Of a stretch of 64,000 nt of DNA, positions 18,626 through 29,394 are shown one piece after another. Each line of letters opens with the position of its first letter. Position 1 is the stretch's first letter. The notes under the pieces are model-generated. The model worked only from the letters and a program-made list of their open reading frames with translations, was not told where the DNA came from and made no database searches. Source of the DNA: Wolfiporia cocos (Eukaryota > Basidiomycota > Agaricomycetes > Polyporales > Phaeolaceae); the NCBI GenBank assembly GCA_029448655.1, contig JACCLO010000011.1, forward strand, positions 186,001-250,000, read 5' to 3'. The position numbers were made by a program, and so were the translations under genes.

Positions 18626-20482
18626 CTAGGCAAAATCCTGTTCTTCTACGAGCCGTGCTAGGAGCTCGGGGTTCTTGGCTTTCAGGGCCCTAATTGCTGT
18701 GACCGCTCTGTTAGCGGTGATGTATTCAGTCTCTTCTTTGGAGACTTCTTCAATGCGAGCTTCTTGCTCGGCTTCTTCTTCTTCGGTTTTTCGAGTAGTC
18801 CGCCTAGGGCGGGCTGGCTTCTTTGGTCTCTTTGGGCAATCTCGCGACATATGCCCTGGCTGATGGCAGGTGAAACACTTGCCCTTCTTGATGTGATCGT
18901 CCCTTTCCTGGGTGGTCATTCGGTCTACATCCATCGCATTCGGATCTTTCGGTGCGATTGTCTGAGGAGCGCTAGTGCGTCCGTTATTCTGGTTCGAGGC
19001 CTGCCAAGCCTTCTTCTTGATAAATGTCTTATCCCGTTTCAGGAATATTTTGTACGTATTTTCATAGTACGAGGCAGCGGACTGCCATTCGTCAATGGTC
19101 GCCGGCAGCGGCCGTACACCGATGATGTATCGGGTCGTGTGTTCGGGTAACCCTTTCTCGAAGAGGGTTATGAGCAACGCGTTCCCGTCCGCGCTGTATC
19201 GATCGTACTGGGCCTTTCCGGCCAAGTTGTTGAATTCGGTGATATAATCATCGATGTCCTTTCTGTCCTGGGCTACTTCCAGTATTTTCTTCCGCGCCTT
19301 TTGTACTTCTTCGATGGCTCCGAAGGCCTTCTGAAAGTCTGCATCGAATTGTGCGAGACTAGGCGGGAAGAATCGTTTCGTCAGGGGGTTCGTATAAACC
19401 CGGTGATAGTTCTGTTTCCATTGGCCCGTCTTTCCCTTGTTTGAAATATAAGAGAGGATAAAGATCACTCTCTGAACGTCATTTTGGAACGACGTTTCGT
19501 ACATCGTAAACCAGGAATTGCACTGGTTTATGAAGTTCTGCATGTCGGATCGTTCCCCGTCGAACACGTCTGGGGGGTTGATCTTTATCATCGGGGGTCG
19601 ATAGTACGGGTTCGGCGCCGGAGGTTGGGGCTGCGGCGCATTCGGTGGTGGAGGGCCTCCCGGGGGTCCTCCTCCTCCCGGGTATCCTCCACCCGGGTTT
19701 CCTGGATTTCCTCCGGAGTTTCCTGGGTTTCCTCCTCCAGGGTTCCCTCCTCCGGGGTTCGCGGGGGTTCCTCCTCCGAATCCTCCAGGAGGGGGGGCGT
19801 TTCCTCCTCCGAGTCCGAAGTTTCCTCCCAATCCTCCTCCGCTTGTACCTGCGGAGGTTCGTCCAAATAGGCCTGAAGGCCACGTTCCTGGGTTTGTCGT
19901 TCCCATTCCTCCGCTTGGGCTAGTCCAAGACGGATTTCCTCCGCTACCCATTCCGGGTGCGTTCTGTGGGGGGTTTCCAAAGAGGTCTGTTCCTCCAGCC
20001 ACAGACCCAATCCCACTCTGCGCAAAAGCAGATATAAATCCTGGAGGGTCCTGTCCTCCGGTCTGGCTGTTATCTGTTCCTGTAAGGTTTCCAGGATTTC
20101 TCCCATCATCTCCGATGCGTTCAATTCCTGCCATTCCTGTGGCGCCCGAAGGCTGATTCGTGTTTCCATCGGCATCGGAGGTTCTGTTGATGGTTTCGTT
20201 TTCGGTCAACGTCGCGGTTGACATCGGAGGGATTTCTCCGAATCGTTCGAACACTTCACGCGTTATTTCCCAAGCGGTCGTTCCTGCGGAGGGGTATACT
20301 TGTACCCACTTCGATGCCCTATCTTCTCTGGGGATGACAACAATTCCTCCGTGGTTACGGAAGGCTCCAATGGTGTCAGTCCACTCGTATCGGTTGAGTC
20401 TGTAGACTCCCTGAATGTCCTCGGGCAAGAGTTCAATCAGTCGTGCTGGGAATTCTGGTCCAAATATCATATGCCCTTGCAC
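18626..20482 (-). CDS. Element D gag
   Basis: 618 residues. The N-terminal domain (RLIELLPEDIQGVYRLNRYE...) is not one I recognise. It is followed by a Gly/Pro-rich low-complexity stretch at about 190-280 with repeats of PGGGNPGG type. The gag capsid core is about 285-500 (PPDVFDGERSDMQNFINQC, YITEFNNLAGKAQYD, FEKGLPEHTTRYIIG). A canonical zinc knuckle CFTCHQPGHMSRDC lies near 555, then Lys/Arg- and Glu-rich tail. Gag forms the cytoplasmic particle and binds RNA. It ends GAT TTT GCC TAG; pol lies in the -1 frame across this point. The start ATG at 20482 is 35 bp from the 5' LTR, so there is essentially no leader. Confidence 0.92.
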   Translation of the reverse strand: MQGHMIFGPEFPARLIELLPEDIQGVYRLNRYEWTDTIGAFRNHGGIVVIPREDRASKWVQVYPSAGTTAWEITREVFERFGEIPPMSTATLTENETINRTSDADGNTNQPSGATGMAGIERIGDDGRNPGNLTGTDNSQTGGQDPPGFISAFAQSGIGSVAGGTDLFGNPPQNAPGMGSGGNPSWTSPSGGMGTTNPGTWPSGLFGRTSAGTSGGGLGGNFGLGGGNAPPPGGFGGGTPANPGGGNPGGGNPGNSGGNPGNPGGGYPGGGGPPGGPPPPNAPQPQPPAPNPYYRPPMIKINPPDVFDGERSDMQNFINQCNSWFTMYETSFQNDVQRVIFILSYISNKGKTGQWKQNYHRVYTNPLTKRFFPPSLAQFDADFQKAFGAIEEVQKARKKILEVAQDRKDIDDYITEFNNLAGKAQYDRYSADGNALLITLFEKGLPEHTTRYIIGVRPLPATIDEWQSAASYYENTYKIFLKRDKTFIKKKAWQASNQNNGRTSAPQTIAPKDPNAMDVDRMTTQERDDHIKKGKCFTCHQPGHMSRDCPKRPKKPARPRRTTRKTEEEEAEQEARIEEVSKEETEYITANRAVTAIRALKAKNPELLARLVEEQDFA

Positions 20483-20504
20483 CGTGGTAGGTGAGGGAGT
20501 GATA

Positions 20505-20515
20505 AGCTCGACCTT
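20505..20515 (-). promoter_or_regulatory. Self-primer binding site of element D
   Basis: On the minus strand AAGGTCGAGCT lies 1 nt inside the 5' LTR end and is the exact complement of AGCTCGACCTT (20841-20851) in that LTR, about 30 nt downstream of TATATAA. Confidence 0.75.
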
Positions 20516-20516
20516 C

Positions 20517-21224
20517 TGTTACGGGTCGAATACCCGTCCGTATATTCGAGTCGCGAATATAAATCGTTCTTCTGCACGTAGGCACGCAGCCGTGTGCAAG
20601 GCAAATACTCGTTAGATGCCTTCGGGTCCCAAGTGAAGTCCTTAGGAGATCGGTCAATATCCAATACGCGTTAGAGGATATAATCTGTTCAGGTGCGAGT
20701 CGAATAGAATATAAGACTCGCCTAAGTCCGAGAAGTCGATGTGCACTTCGAGGACTTAGTCGTTCGATTGCTCGAGTGAAAAATACTGAGCGTAGTTTCC
20801 TACGTTTGACAACGAGTATAAGACTTCTTGTTTGTACAACAAGGTCGAGCTAAAGAGCTTCGACAGTAAGTACACGAGTTTATATACTACGTTAGCTTCC
20901 AGGGGTCAGGTCTGTCCCAGATGTCACCGATACTATCTACGCTATAGTACCAAACGTTTGATAAGTATGTAGTGATATATCCGAGACGATAGATAGGAAT
21001 GATGGCGGTTGAACGCCATCTATCAGCTAATAAACGATGAACGTGAAACGGTGGCAGAGTTGGATCTGCCAGTGATGAAACGTGCCCTATAGACTAGTAC
21101 AACTGGGGATGCGCCCAGTAGAGTCACGAGTAGCCAGGGGAGTTGGTTGCGCAACAAGTCCCTGTATCGTATTCGACCGGTGGTGAGTTCTGCGGATATT
21201 CGAGAAATCAAAATAATCGTAACA
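20517..21224 (-). repeat. 5' LTR of element D
   Basis: 708 bp; differs from the 3' LTR at about two places (ACGGTGGC against ACGGGGGC; CTGGGGATG against CTGGGAATG). It contains the TATA motif and the predicted RNA start. Confidence 0.93.
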
Positions 21225-22302
21225 CTTACAGCATTTTTCCTATGATTATAGCAATTTACCTGGGATTTATACGTCTACCTACAAGTTATCTACGGGTTAA
21301 CTCCCATTGCCACCACGACAAGCTCTTTACTGGGCTTATCAAACCACATGACTAGCTTACGTAACGCTACGGTACAACCACGTCCAATAGCAACAATACA
21401 GCATACGTCATACAGGTCTCGCCCGACAGAGCAAGACCAGCCACGTCATAGATCCTAGATCATAATGATAGGCCGAGTGCGGCACGCTCGCATAATAATG
21501 TCCACATGTACAAACAGTGCCTCGCGGCCTTGTACTATTGGGTCGGCCTTCCCGGCTTCCCATCGCCATAAGATCCTAGATCACAATGGCACCTCAGGCG
21601 CGCCACGCCTTCGCATAATAATGGCAACACGACCATACAGCACTATAATAGCATCAAGGCTATATCGCTATAGGTCACGGCCTTCTCGGCCTCCCACGGA
21701 CTCGGCACTCTCCAAGTCCCGGGCTTCTGCCATCACGGCGTTGCCCAAACACCGGTCCTCGCCTCACGGCTAAGACCACCATATGTTCCGGTAACCCTCC
21801 GGTCCGGACATATCACATGCTACGGTGCCTGCTGGCCCAATAGCATAACGACCTCGGCGTCCAGCCTTGGTCATCCAACGAAGCACGGCCAATCGCCATT
21901 ATACCGCAAGGTATCCGGCAACCGGCTTCCCCTATACCCGGGCTGCGCCCGCGTTAGCATCACAGATAAGACATAATCCCTCTATTACGATTGGGTCGGC
22001 CATTAGGGCCTTCCACGGCCATTCTAGATAGAGTAACTAAACAACAGATAAGACAAGCTTCGCCACTTGGCAAAGCCACATAACCCGGTAAGGACATAGC
22101 TAGCTAGTAGCACGTGACCTTCCCGTACACATGTATATAAGTAGGAGCCAAGCGCTCTTTAACTTCAGTTCTATTCTTCTCGGCGTACGCCGTAGAAGAA
22201 CCTTCCACCTACTACCGTGTCTGATAACCTCTACCTCACCTCGTCACCTTAGTTCATCGCAAGGATACTGGCGTGGTGAGTCCCACAGAGTCATCTGTGT
22301 CA

Positions 22303-23624
22303 GGTAGTAGTAGTGGTCGCCTTTGCAGGCGCCGTATCCTTCCTCTTTTTCTCGTTCTTCACGAAGATGTGTTGCCCCTCCAAATCGTTGGGGTTCGTCT
22401 TCTTATAAAGATTTATATTGGCGTCGAGATACGCCTCCCATTGCTCCGGGCTTTGAAGCCCATTCCCATAGATTCGAATACGCCAAACTGCTTTTTCAAG
22501 TCAGCCGGCAGAGTGTCCTCCAGCTTCTTTCGGAGGGACGCATTTTCGTATCCTGTCAGCTTGGCTAGCTGGCGGAATTCTTCGCAGTAGGTGAAGAATG
22601 ATTTCTTGCACCTTGCAATTCCTGCGTCTCCTGAGAAAGCCTCCAACTCATTTTGTGCGACCTCCTTCTGCGTCTTCTTCTCGTATGTCCGCTTTAATCG
22701 TGTTTCGAATTCTGCCCAGGTACCGATATTTCCCCCGGCGCTGTACTTCTCCTGTAAGTTGGTGAAGTACTTGAATGCCATCCCGGTGATTTGGGTCAGG
22801 GCGTCTCCGATGCGCGCTTTGTCGGTCGTGTACTTCATGTGTTCGTGGTACACGTTGACCTTGAACAACCACTCCTCCACGTTGTCCTTTCCTTCGCCTG
22901 AGAAAGACGCTGGCGGGGTTGGACGGGGTGCCACTGTGATGTTACCACTAGTAGTGGAGGCTGCGTTGGTGAGTGCGGCGACCTGAGCTTTTAGGTCGTC
23001 GATTTCCTTCTGCGCGGATGCGGGGATTGCCGTGATCGTAACGTTACCGGGTTGGGCCTTCTTAACCTTTTTGAGGTCGGCACGCAGGACATCAAGTGGG
23101 TCCTGGAAAACAGCCGTGTCTTGATTCTCAAGGTCAAGTACCCGTTGGTGTAGATACCGGGCGTAGTTTCGAACTTCGTTGTATTTGCGGTGATAGAGTT
23201 GTAGGCGTTGGTCGATGCGCCCTCGTTGTTTGGTGAGCACATGGTCCGTGTAGGTCTTCGCGAGTTGGGTGGAGAGGTACATGCTGGAGGTGGCTGCCTG
23301 TATAGCTGGTTCGTCTATGTCAGTGTCGGCGATGTGTTCTCCAATACTCTGTATGACTTCTGGCAGCGTGGGATAACCAAATTGTTCCTGGTCAATTCTG
23401 ATCCTGTCGTAGACACCGAGGGGTTTGGGGATAGGTGGAGCCGGTATTACGGTGTCCGGGAGTTCCCGGATTCCCGTGTCCTCCGTTAGAGGCGCTAACG
23501 GGTTCTCGTAATGCGGCTTTGGGAAGTAGGTCGGGGCCTGGACGTTAGTCCTGAATGCCCGATTCGCTTCCGTGGCTTCCCCTCCTTCGGTTGGTTCGAA
23601 CCATGGATCTTGTATCCCCGACAT
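22303..23624 (-). pseudogene. Element A gag, 5' segment with a frameshift
   Basis: The frame starts MSGIQDPWFEP at 23624. It has a Pro-rich N-terminus, a coiled-coil stretch (YLHQRVLDLENQ, SAQKEIDDLKAQVAAL) and the gag core (FSGEGKDNVEEWLFKVNVY, ITGMAFKYFTNL, YCEEFRQLAKLTGYE). It leaves frame at about 22455-22465: the next frame carries the expected continuation (EQWEAYLDANINLYKKTNP), like DWEVYLDMAIDLYKRQYP in J, and runs into the C LTR at 22302. The remainder of gag is at 12740-12211. The N-terminus may have extended upstream, where solo LTR I now sits, since no stop separates them. A one-base indel explains the break. Confidence 0.82.
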
Positions 23625-23724
23625 AACACTTTCATCGAAAGCCCCTGGCGGGCGCGTTCGAGTGTGAGTGGGTGTGGTTGGGGTGACGGGACGGCTGGGA
23701 GCTTGGTTTCCTGAGCCTCCTGCG

Positions 23725-24294
23725 TGTCACGGATGTGCCCGGGGGGCCACTGTACTTCCCTCGCTATAGGTTCCACATGCGGCGCTAGGCGTACGCCGCA
23801 TCTCTGGTCCTCAGCCACCTCCTGTTTCGTCTCTTTAGTTTGTTAGTCACCTGACTGTTTGGGTAGCGCTGTAGGGTAGCGCGCGCCTCAGGTATCACAC
23901 TCACGGTCACACTAGTTACATCGTCACATAGTAGTTACACATCATGTGCTCTCTTAGATAATGCGCGCACAGGCCATTACTTTAGGGCGGCCATTACTGG
24001 CCAGCTGCTCATGTATAAGTACGACGGATGTGGGCCTTACAGCCCCATCCTTGAGATTCTCGTCAATGCACTCATGTGCCTCTCTTATCACTTGTCTGCG
24101 TTACTGCTGGCCCGGGGCCTCATCTCGTCATGCTAGTCTGTGAGCCGCCTTTGTTACCTCGACGTACACAAGGGACCTAGTCACTCCCACGTTGCCTCTG
24201 CGTTCAGCGCTGGCACGGTGACTTGCAGGCTTGCCTCACGGCGTGTGAGGGTTCCCCTGAGTCCAGGGTCGCACAGACTGGTAAGTCTGTGACA
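23725..24294 (+). repeat. Solo LTR I in element A, between ORF1 and gag
   Basis: 570 bp, TGTCACGGATGTG...TAAGTCTGTGACA, flanked by CTGCG (23720-23724 and 24295-24299). It is related to the E and F LTRs (shared CTTCGCTATAGG/CCTCGCTATAGG and GTATAAGTACGAC blocks) but is a distinct family. Confidence 0.9.
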
Positions 24295-24535
24295 CTGCGC
24301 CTTCATTTTCTGAGGCGAGGCGGGCGGCTTGGCTGCGGGTGGTTGGCATTTCTGATTGGGAACGTGTTAGTTTTCTGGGAATTTCTCGGATTCGGGTTTC
24401 TAAAAGGAGAAAAAAGATTTTCTAGGATGTGTTCCCCTTTTCAGGTGGAACCTTACGTGGACGGTCTTTTCAGATCCGTCTGAACCTAATATGCCAATTT
24501 AAAACAATCCATTGCTACCGATGTTACAAAATATT
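24295..24535 (-). other. ORF1-gag spacer of element A
   Basis: No open frame of note. It contains the minus-strand motif CCTGAAAAGG (24436-24445), which also occurs three times in the equivalent spacer of J and once upstream of ORF1 in L. Confidence 0.5.
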
Positions 24536-24883
24536 TTATGCTAGATCCAGCCCGTCGTTGTCTCCTTTTTCGAACTCCCATCGTTCGTACACCTCGATGT
24601 GGTTGTCAAAAAGACCTTCCGCTATCTGCTTGAGATGACGGTAGGGGTCCCTGTCTGCGAAGACGTACTTGACCACCTTAGAGGTGTCGCGCAGGAAACG
24701 GCGCATCTCCCTGTTGGTGACAAGTCCGTGGATGACAGAGCGTCTCCAGGCGATGGCGGCTGTTTCGAGAGCGTCAAAGTAGTGGTCTAAGTAGACCTCG
24801 AGTTCCATGTCGAGTTTGCCGGGCGAGCGGTTCATGGCAGCATAGAAGGCCTGGCACTTCTGAGTCAGGCGGGCGATGAGGGG
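24536..24883 (-). pseudogene. Element A ORF1, 3' segment
   Basis: This is the C-terminal part of the ORF1 protein, separated from 25975-26612 by a C solo LTR. The target duplication AGGGG leaves both parts in one frame, so the parent frame was intact before insertion. It is a helix-rich domain with motif LVTNREMRRFLRD, then KVVKYVFADRDPYRHLKQIAEGLF. L ORF1 has the equivalent RITNRDWRIMKKYCKQL and J ORF1 has MKNEDLRRLEKYLRRVEHVF. I do not recognise the family. Confidence 0.72.
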
Positions 24884-25974
24884 TGACACAGTAAGCCTGT
24901 GGGACTCACCAAGTGCCTATATTGTTGAGATAAGGCGACTTAGAGAGGAGGCAATACCAGCGCAGCAGGATGTGAGAGGTTATTCTACGGCGCAAGCCGA
25001 GAATAATAGAACTAAGGTTAAAGGGCGTCAAGCCCCTAGTTATATACATGTTTATGGGAAGGTCACGTGCTACTAGCTAGCTGTTACCTTTCCGGGTTAT
25101 GTGGCTTTGCCAAGTGGCGAAGCTTATCTTATCTACTGTTTATGGACTCTACATAGAATGGCCGTGGCAAGGCCCTAATGGCCGAACCAATCGTATGAGA
25201 GGGATTTGTTAGTTATCTTGTTGTAACGCGGGGGCAGCCCGGGTATAAGGGAAGCCGGTTGCCGGATACCGTGAGGTATAATGGCAATTGGCCGGTCTTC
25301 GTGTGATGACCAAGGCGAGACGCCGAGGTCGTTATGCCATTGGACGGAAAGTACCGTGGCATGTGTTACTGCCCGGTCCGGATGGTTACCGGGGCATGTG
25401 TTGGACTTAGCCGTGAGGCGAGGTCCGGTGTTTGGGCAACGCCGTGATGGCAGAAGCCCGGGACTTGGAGAGTGCCGAGTCCGTGGGAGGCCGAGAAGGC
25501 CGTGACCTATAGCGATATAGCCTTGATGCTATTATAGTGCTGTATGGTCGTGTTGCCATTATTATGCGAAGGCGTGGCGCGCCTGAGGTGCCATTGTGAT
25601 CGAGGATCTTATGGCGGTGGGAAGACGTGAAGGCCGACCCAATAGTACAAGGCCGCGAGGCACTGTTTGTACATGTGGACATTATTATGCGAGCGTGCCG
25701 CACTCGGCCTATCATTATGATCTAGGATCTATGACGTGGCTGGTCTTGCTCTGTCGGGCGAGACCTGTATGACGTATGCTGTATTGTTGCTATTGGACGT
25801 AGTTGTACCGTAGCGTTACGTAAGCTAGTCATGTGGTTGATAAGCCCAGTTAAGAGCTTGTCGTGGTGGCAATGGGAGTTAACCCGTAGATAACTTGTAG
25901 GTAGACGTATAAATCCCAGGTAAATTGCTATAATTGTAGGAAAAATGCTGTAAGCCCCAGATAAATCTGTGACA
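24884..25974 (-). repeat. Solo LTR of family C inside A ORF1
   Basis: 1091 bp, flanked by AGGGG (24879-24883 and 25975-25979). Ends TGTCACAG and CTGTGTCA on the minus strand, TATA on the same strand. Highly similar to 7754-8844. Confidence 0.92.
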
Positions 25975-26612
25975 AGGGGCATGGACTTGCGAGCTAAGTA
26001 CCACTGGGCTTCAGTGCACTTGACCTCGCGTAGATCGCACCAGGGGGGGAGACTGTCGATGTTCTCCTGGGACCAGTTGTAGTCCACCCTGATTTTGTTG
26101 GTGATCTGTTCGATCCTTTCCTCTGGGCCAAATCGGCCCTCACCGTTCTCGAGCCAGTCCTGGTGCCGTTTCTGGCGACGTTCTAGCTCTTCTGCTTCGC
26201 GCTGTCGTGCTTCTTCCTCGGCCCTGGCCTGGGCTGCAACTTCCCGAGATCGCGCGAGGGCGTCTCGAGCTCGCTGCCGCTCAAGCCGGCGGGCGTCTTG
26301 GATCTCTCGCTTCTGGCGGTTTCGTCGTCCTTCAATTTGGATGTCTCGTCGTTCTTCTTTGGTGAGCCGGGCGGGGATGTGGTCTAGGACTACTGGAGTG
26401 TCGGTTCTCAAGGTCAGTTCGACCCTTCCACGGCGCAGGCGCCTGTAGGGGCGCGCATACTCCTCTTCTCTCCGGGCGAGGCGCTGGGCCTCGGTTTCGC
26501 GGACGTTTTCACGCTCCGCATCTTCGCGTGCTTCTGCCTGCGCTTCCAGCTCCCTTATCTCTTTGGGAGTGTAGCGGGGTTGCATGGCACGTGGGCGGCG
26601 GTCGGCTGGCAT
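25975..26612 (-). pseudogene. Element A ORF1, 5' segment
   Basis: It starts MPADRRPRAMQP at 26612. This half is very rich in Arg and Glu and probably forms long helices or coiled coil (EREDAER-type repeats, ARAEEEARQREAEELERRQ). It then has WSQENIDSLPPWCDLREVKCTEAQWY, matching in position J ORF1's IEKRGLTNPKDVHCTEKKWDW (shared V-x-C-T-E-x-x-W). Whole ORF1 would be about 330 residues. It lies between the leader and gag, as in L and J. Its function is unknown; charge and position suggest RNA or particle association (inference). Confidence 0.75.
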
Positions 26613-27590
26613 GGCTAGGTTCTTACACGTAAGCTACTACGTATTCTAAGTGTGGGTCTAAAAATAAAAGGGCCTAGATCTGCTTCTTGATGTATGCATG
26701 AGGGTCTACTTTCGAGTCGAAAACGGGGGGTACACTGGTCATGGGCCTACATGCCAGGAACGGATTCGGGTGTTTACACACCGCTGGAGCCGGACTCCCA
26801 GCCTAGAACCTATGGGGACCAGTACGCGAGCTTATCCACCTGATAGCAGATGGCGCCACAGCCGGAGACTTGTTAGCTCCGGCTTATTGGCTTAAGCGCT
26901 ATGGCTTTCCCACAGACCCTGTCGCAAGCGACTAAGGCTGGCCCTGTCACAAACTGACATAGGACATACGCGTATAGCCTCATATCCTCCTGCTCCAAGT
27001 CGTATAGACGAGGTACAACGCCGTAAAGACTCAGTATAGGAGTCGCATGGCGAGGTGAGAAGGTTGGGCTCAAGTGCGCACGCCTAGTGGTAGCAGTAAG
27101 AGGGGAAGCGCCCCCAACAACGAGATTGACAAGTCTGGGGAGTAAGCCCCAGACGACAAGCCTTATATACATGAGGATATGCGCGCGGCAGGCAGTAAGG
27201 CCCGCCCTCAAGTAAGGGTCCGTGCGCTATCTACACAGCCTCTGCATACGTAAGCCTATCACGTGACCTGGGTAGCCGCGCTATGCTACGCGTAACCGTT
27301 ACACTACGCGGGACCGCCTATTCTACGTCACATGACCATAGTACCCTACAGCCCTTGGTTCGAGACAGGGGGGGGTACCTATTTCTGAGAATTTGTGACA
27401 GGCCCTTACGTCATATGGGCGAAGACGTGGTGATCGCCGCAGTAACCACTTCCTATTTCTAGAGAAGCGGTGTCCTGGGTCCTCAATACTGCGCACAGAG
27501 GCGCCCCCTTAGCCTTGGGGATCAGGCATAATATTTCCCCCAGAACCCAAGTAGACGTCTTGTCCTCAAGCCCCCTAAGGGGATGCATAC
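26613..27590 (-). other. 5' leader of element A, interrupted by solo LTR N
   Basis: Together with 30555-30622 this makes about 590 bp of untranslated leader once N and F are removed. It has no open frame. On the minus strand it carries GGGTTCTGGGGG (27537-27548), also found in the leaders of J and M. Confidence 0.6.
26945..27400 (-). repeat. Solo LTR N in A's leader
   Basis: 456 bp with 9-bp perfect inverted ends (TGTCACAAA/TTTGTGACA), flanked by GGCCC (26940-26944 and 27401-27405). A TATA motif on the minus strand near 27166 sets the orientation. Confidence 0.88.
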
Positions 27591-28141
27591 TGTCACAAAT
27601 TATTCCTTTATTAATTTAGACTCCCTCGCTATAGGTTGTATGTGCGGCGCTAGGCGTACGCCGTGCCTCTACTCCATAGCTACCTCCAGCGTCTCTCCCA
27701 GATATTGCAGGTCACCTGGTCGTCCGGTTAGCGCTGTAGGGTAGCGCGCGCCTCAGGTACTGTCACTCATGGTCACACTGTTACATACTCGTTACCTAGC
27801 ACATGACCCATAGTTACATGGTGCACAGACCAGTAGTTTAGGGCAGTCTCGGTAGTAGACACTAGCGTGTATATAGTACGACGGAATGTGGGCTTACTCC
27901 CCATTCCTAAGATTCTCGACAACTGGGCATAGCCCCTTACTCTCACCTCTTTGTGTGCGCTCTCTGGCTGGGGGCCCAGCTCGTCTTGCTTGACTGTGCG
28001 TGCCTCAACATGTCGACTCTAGGAGTCCCTCTTTAGGGTACAGCCGACAAGTTCACCGCTGTTGCGGTTGCGCACCGCCCTGTAGGGCGGGTTAGGATTC
28101 CTCTGTAGTACAGAGTCCCACAAACGTGTAAGTTTGTGTCA
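27591..28141 (+). repeat. 5' LTR of element F
   Basis: 551 bp, TGTCACAAATTATTCC...AAGTTTGTGTCA. TATA-like GTGTATATAG near 27870; predicted RNA start ATTCCTAAGATT at 27903-27914. Confidence 0.92.
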
Positions 28142-28142
28142 T

Positions 28143-28154
28143 AATCTTAGGAAT
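28143..28154 (+). promoter_or_regulatory. Self-primer binding site of element F
   Basis: AATCTTAGGAAT is the exact complement of ATTCCTAAGATT (27903-27914). Confidence 0.73.
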
Positions 28155-28302
28155 ATATTACCTCCCCTCCGGCGCCACCTGCGCTGGGGCCGAGGGTTCT
28201 CCACCTACAGGTCGCCAAGGCAGCATGGCGGGGCAGCTGACGGTAGAAGCACCGTCGGTCTGTAGTTTTACGAGCCCCCACGAAATGCTACACCTGGCAA
28301 AG

Positions 28303-28770
28303 TGACACAGATATACGCTCATACCGTATAACCTGTGTACCGCTGTCCTAGTGGCCCTCAACCTAACACGCAAGTCCTTTGGGGGTATCCCCACACCGGA
28401 GTGACGAGGCGCAGACGAGCAAGTCAAGAGGTGGCTAAGCCAGCAGGCGCACACAGTGGTAGAGTTGGTATACAGGGGGACAAGCCCCAACGTCGAGAAT
28501 AACAAGCATGGGGCTGTAAGGCCCCAGCGCAGTAGACTATATACATGTGCAGACACAGAGGCGCGCGGTACTACCTACCCTACAGTAAGAGTCCGTGCGC
28601 AGTCTACATCATGTGCTACAGTATCGTGAGCCAAGCGCGATCTAAACACGTGAGTAGTTACGCTGCTATGGGGGCGTATTGACCACTACACTAAGGAGGC
28701 GAACACGTCATGTGACTACATGCCTAGGGAGGTACGGGATCGAACCCATGCCACGGTAAAAACCGTGACA
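28303..28770 (-). repeat. Solo LTR H inside element F
   Basis: 468 bp, TGTCACGGTTTTTACC...CTGTGTCA on the minus strand, flanked by CAAAG (28298-28302 and 28771-28775). The uninterrupted equivalent in E (CCTGGCAAAGCGGCC near 5786) confirms the insertion point. Confidence 0.9.
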
Positions 28771-29394
28771 CAAAGCGACCGTAGGGAGTGAGTAATCAAG
28801 TCCGCCCCCCGTGAACACTGGGTAGCGGGATCGACTCATGTAAGCCCTGTTTGAGGACCCGCCGCCGTCACCCCTGACAAGGGAATGTACGTGCGCGTGG
28901 AGGTCTAGGGCATTGGAGCTATTATCCCTGGGCGGCAGGGGTTATCATCAAGAAGCTTTGACCAGTGGGTATGCGAAGGGTCCCGCAAGGGTACCCAACC
29001 CCACACCGACGGTCTCAAAGGTCAGAAAGCAATCCACCACGACAGACTTCCGAATACCAACGAGCGAACCACATACCCCGAGGTCGGTGGGCCACGCGTA
29101 GCTACGTCGGCGCAAGTCATGAACTTTGACATGTACCAATACGCTCACCGCTGGCGCGCCTCGCCAACTCACGTCTGGGATGTAAGGAAACAGGGATGCG
29201 TGGGTTCGGCTCGCAATGTCTCCTGCAGGCTAGCTCACTTCGCTCCACCACCGGCAGACGGACCGTGCTCCTGGATGCTCCCCATCCTCCGCGAAGAAGG
29301 AATGGGCCTCGAGTCAAACAAGCAACCAAGGTAGCGAGCGTCGTAGGATTCAAGGTAGAACGTCAGGGACGACGTTTTTCGAGAGGGGGGGTAA

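Larger units (their letters stand above)
12766..21224 (-). mobile_element. Element D: complete Ty3/gypsy element with dUTPase between PR and RT
   Basis: 8459 bp, minus orientation, flanked by CTTAC (12761-12765 and 21225-21229). The 708-bp LTRs (12766-13473, 20517-21224) differ at about two positions, so insertion is recent. It encodes gag (20482-18626), pol (18536-13485) and an overlapping zinc-knuckle ORF (14589-13528). There is no ORF1; gag starts only 35 bp from the LTR. A D-family solo LTR sits at 60385-61092 and a fragment at 51816-51868. Confidence 0.95.
12741..22302 (+). repeat. Solo LTR of family C inside A gag, split by element D
   Basis: The LTR starts TGTCACAGATTTATCTGGGG at 12741, breaks at 12765 where element D begins, resumes at 21230 (AGCATTTTTCC...) and ends CATCTGTGTCA at 22302. 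It is flanked by GGTAG (12736-12740 and 22303-22307). Without D it is about 1.1 kb, the C size. Its two flanks join A's gag into one frame. Confidence 0.9.

Noticed and set aside
19479..20175. Long open frames overlapping the Gly-rich part of D gag on both strands
   Set aside because: They are by-products of GGN-rich low-complexity codons; only the gag frame has capsid and zinc-knuckle motifs.
28720..28765. tRNA-like T-arm (GGGTTCGATCCC on the minus strand) in solo LTR H
   Set aside because: It matches a pol III B-box by eye, but no acceptor stem, D-arm or anticodon arm can be built around it, and it lies at the start of an LTR.
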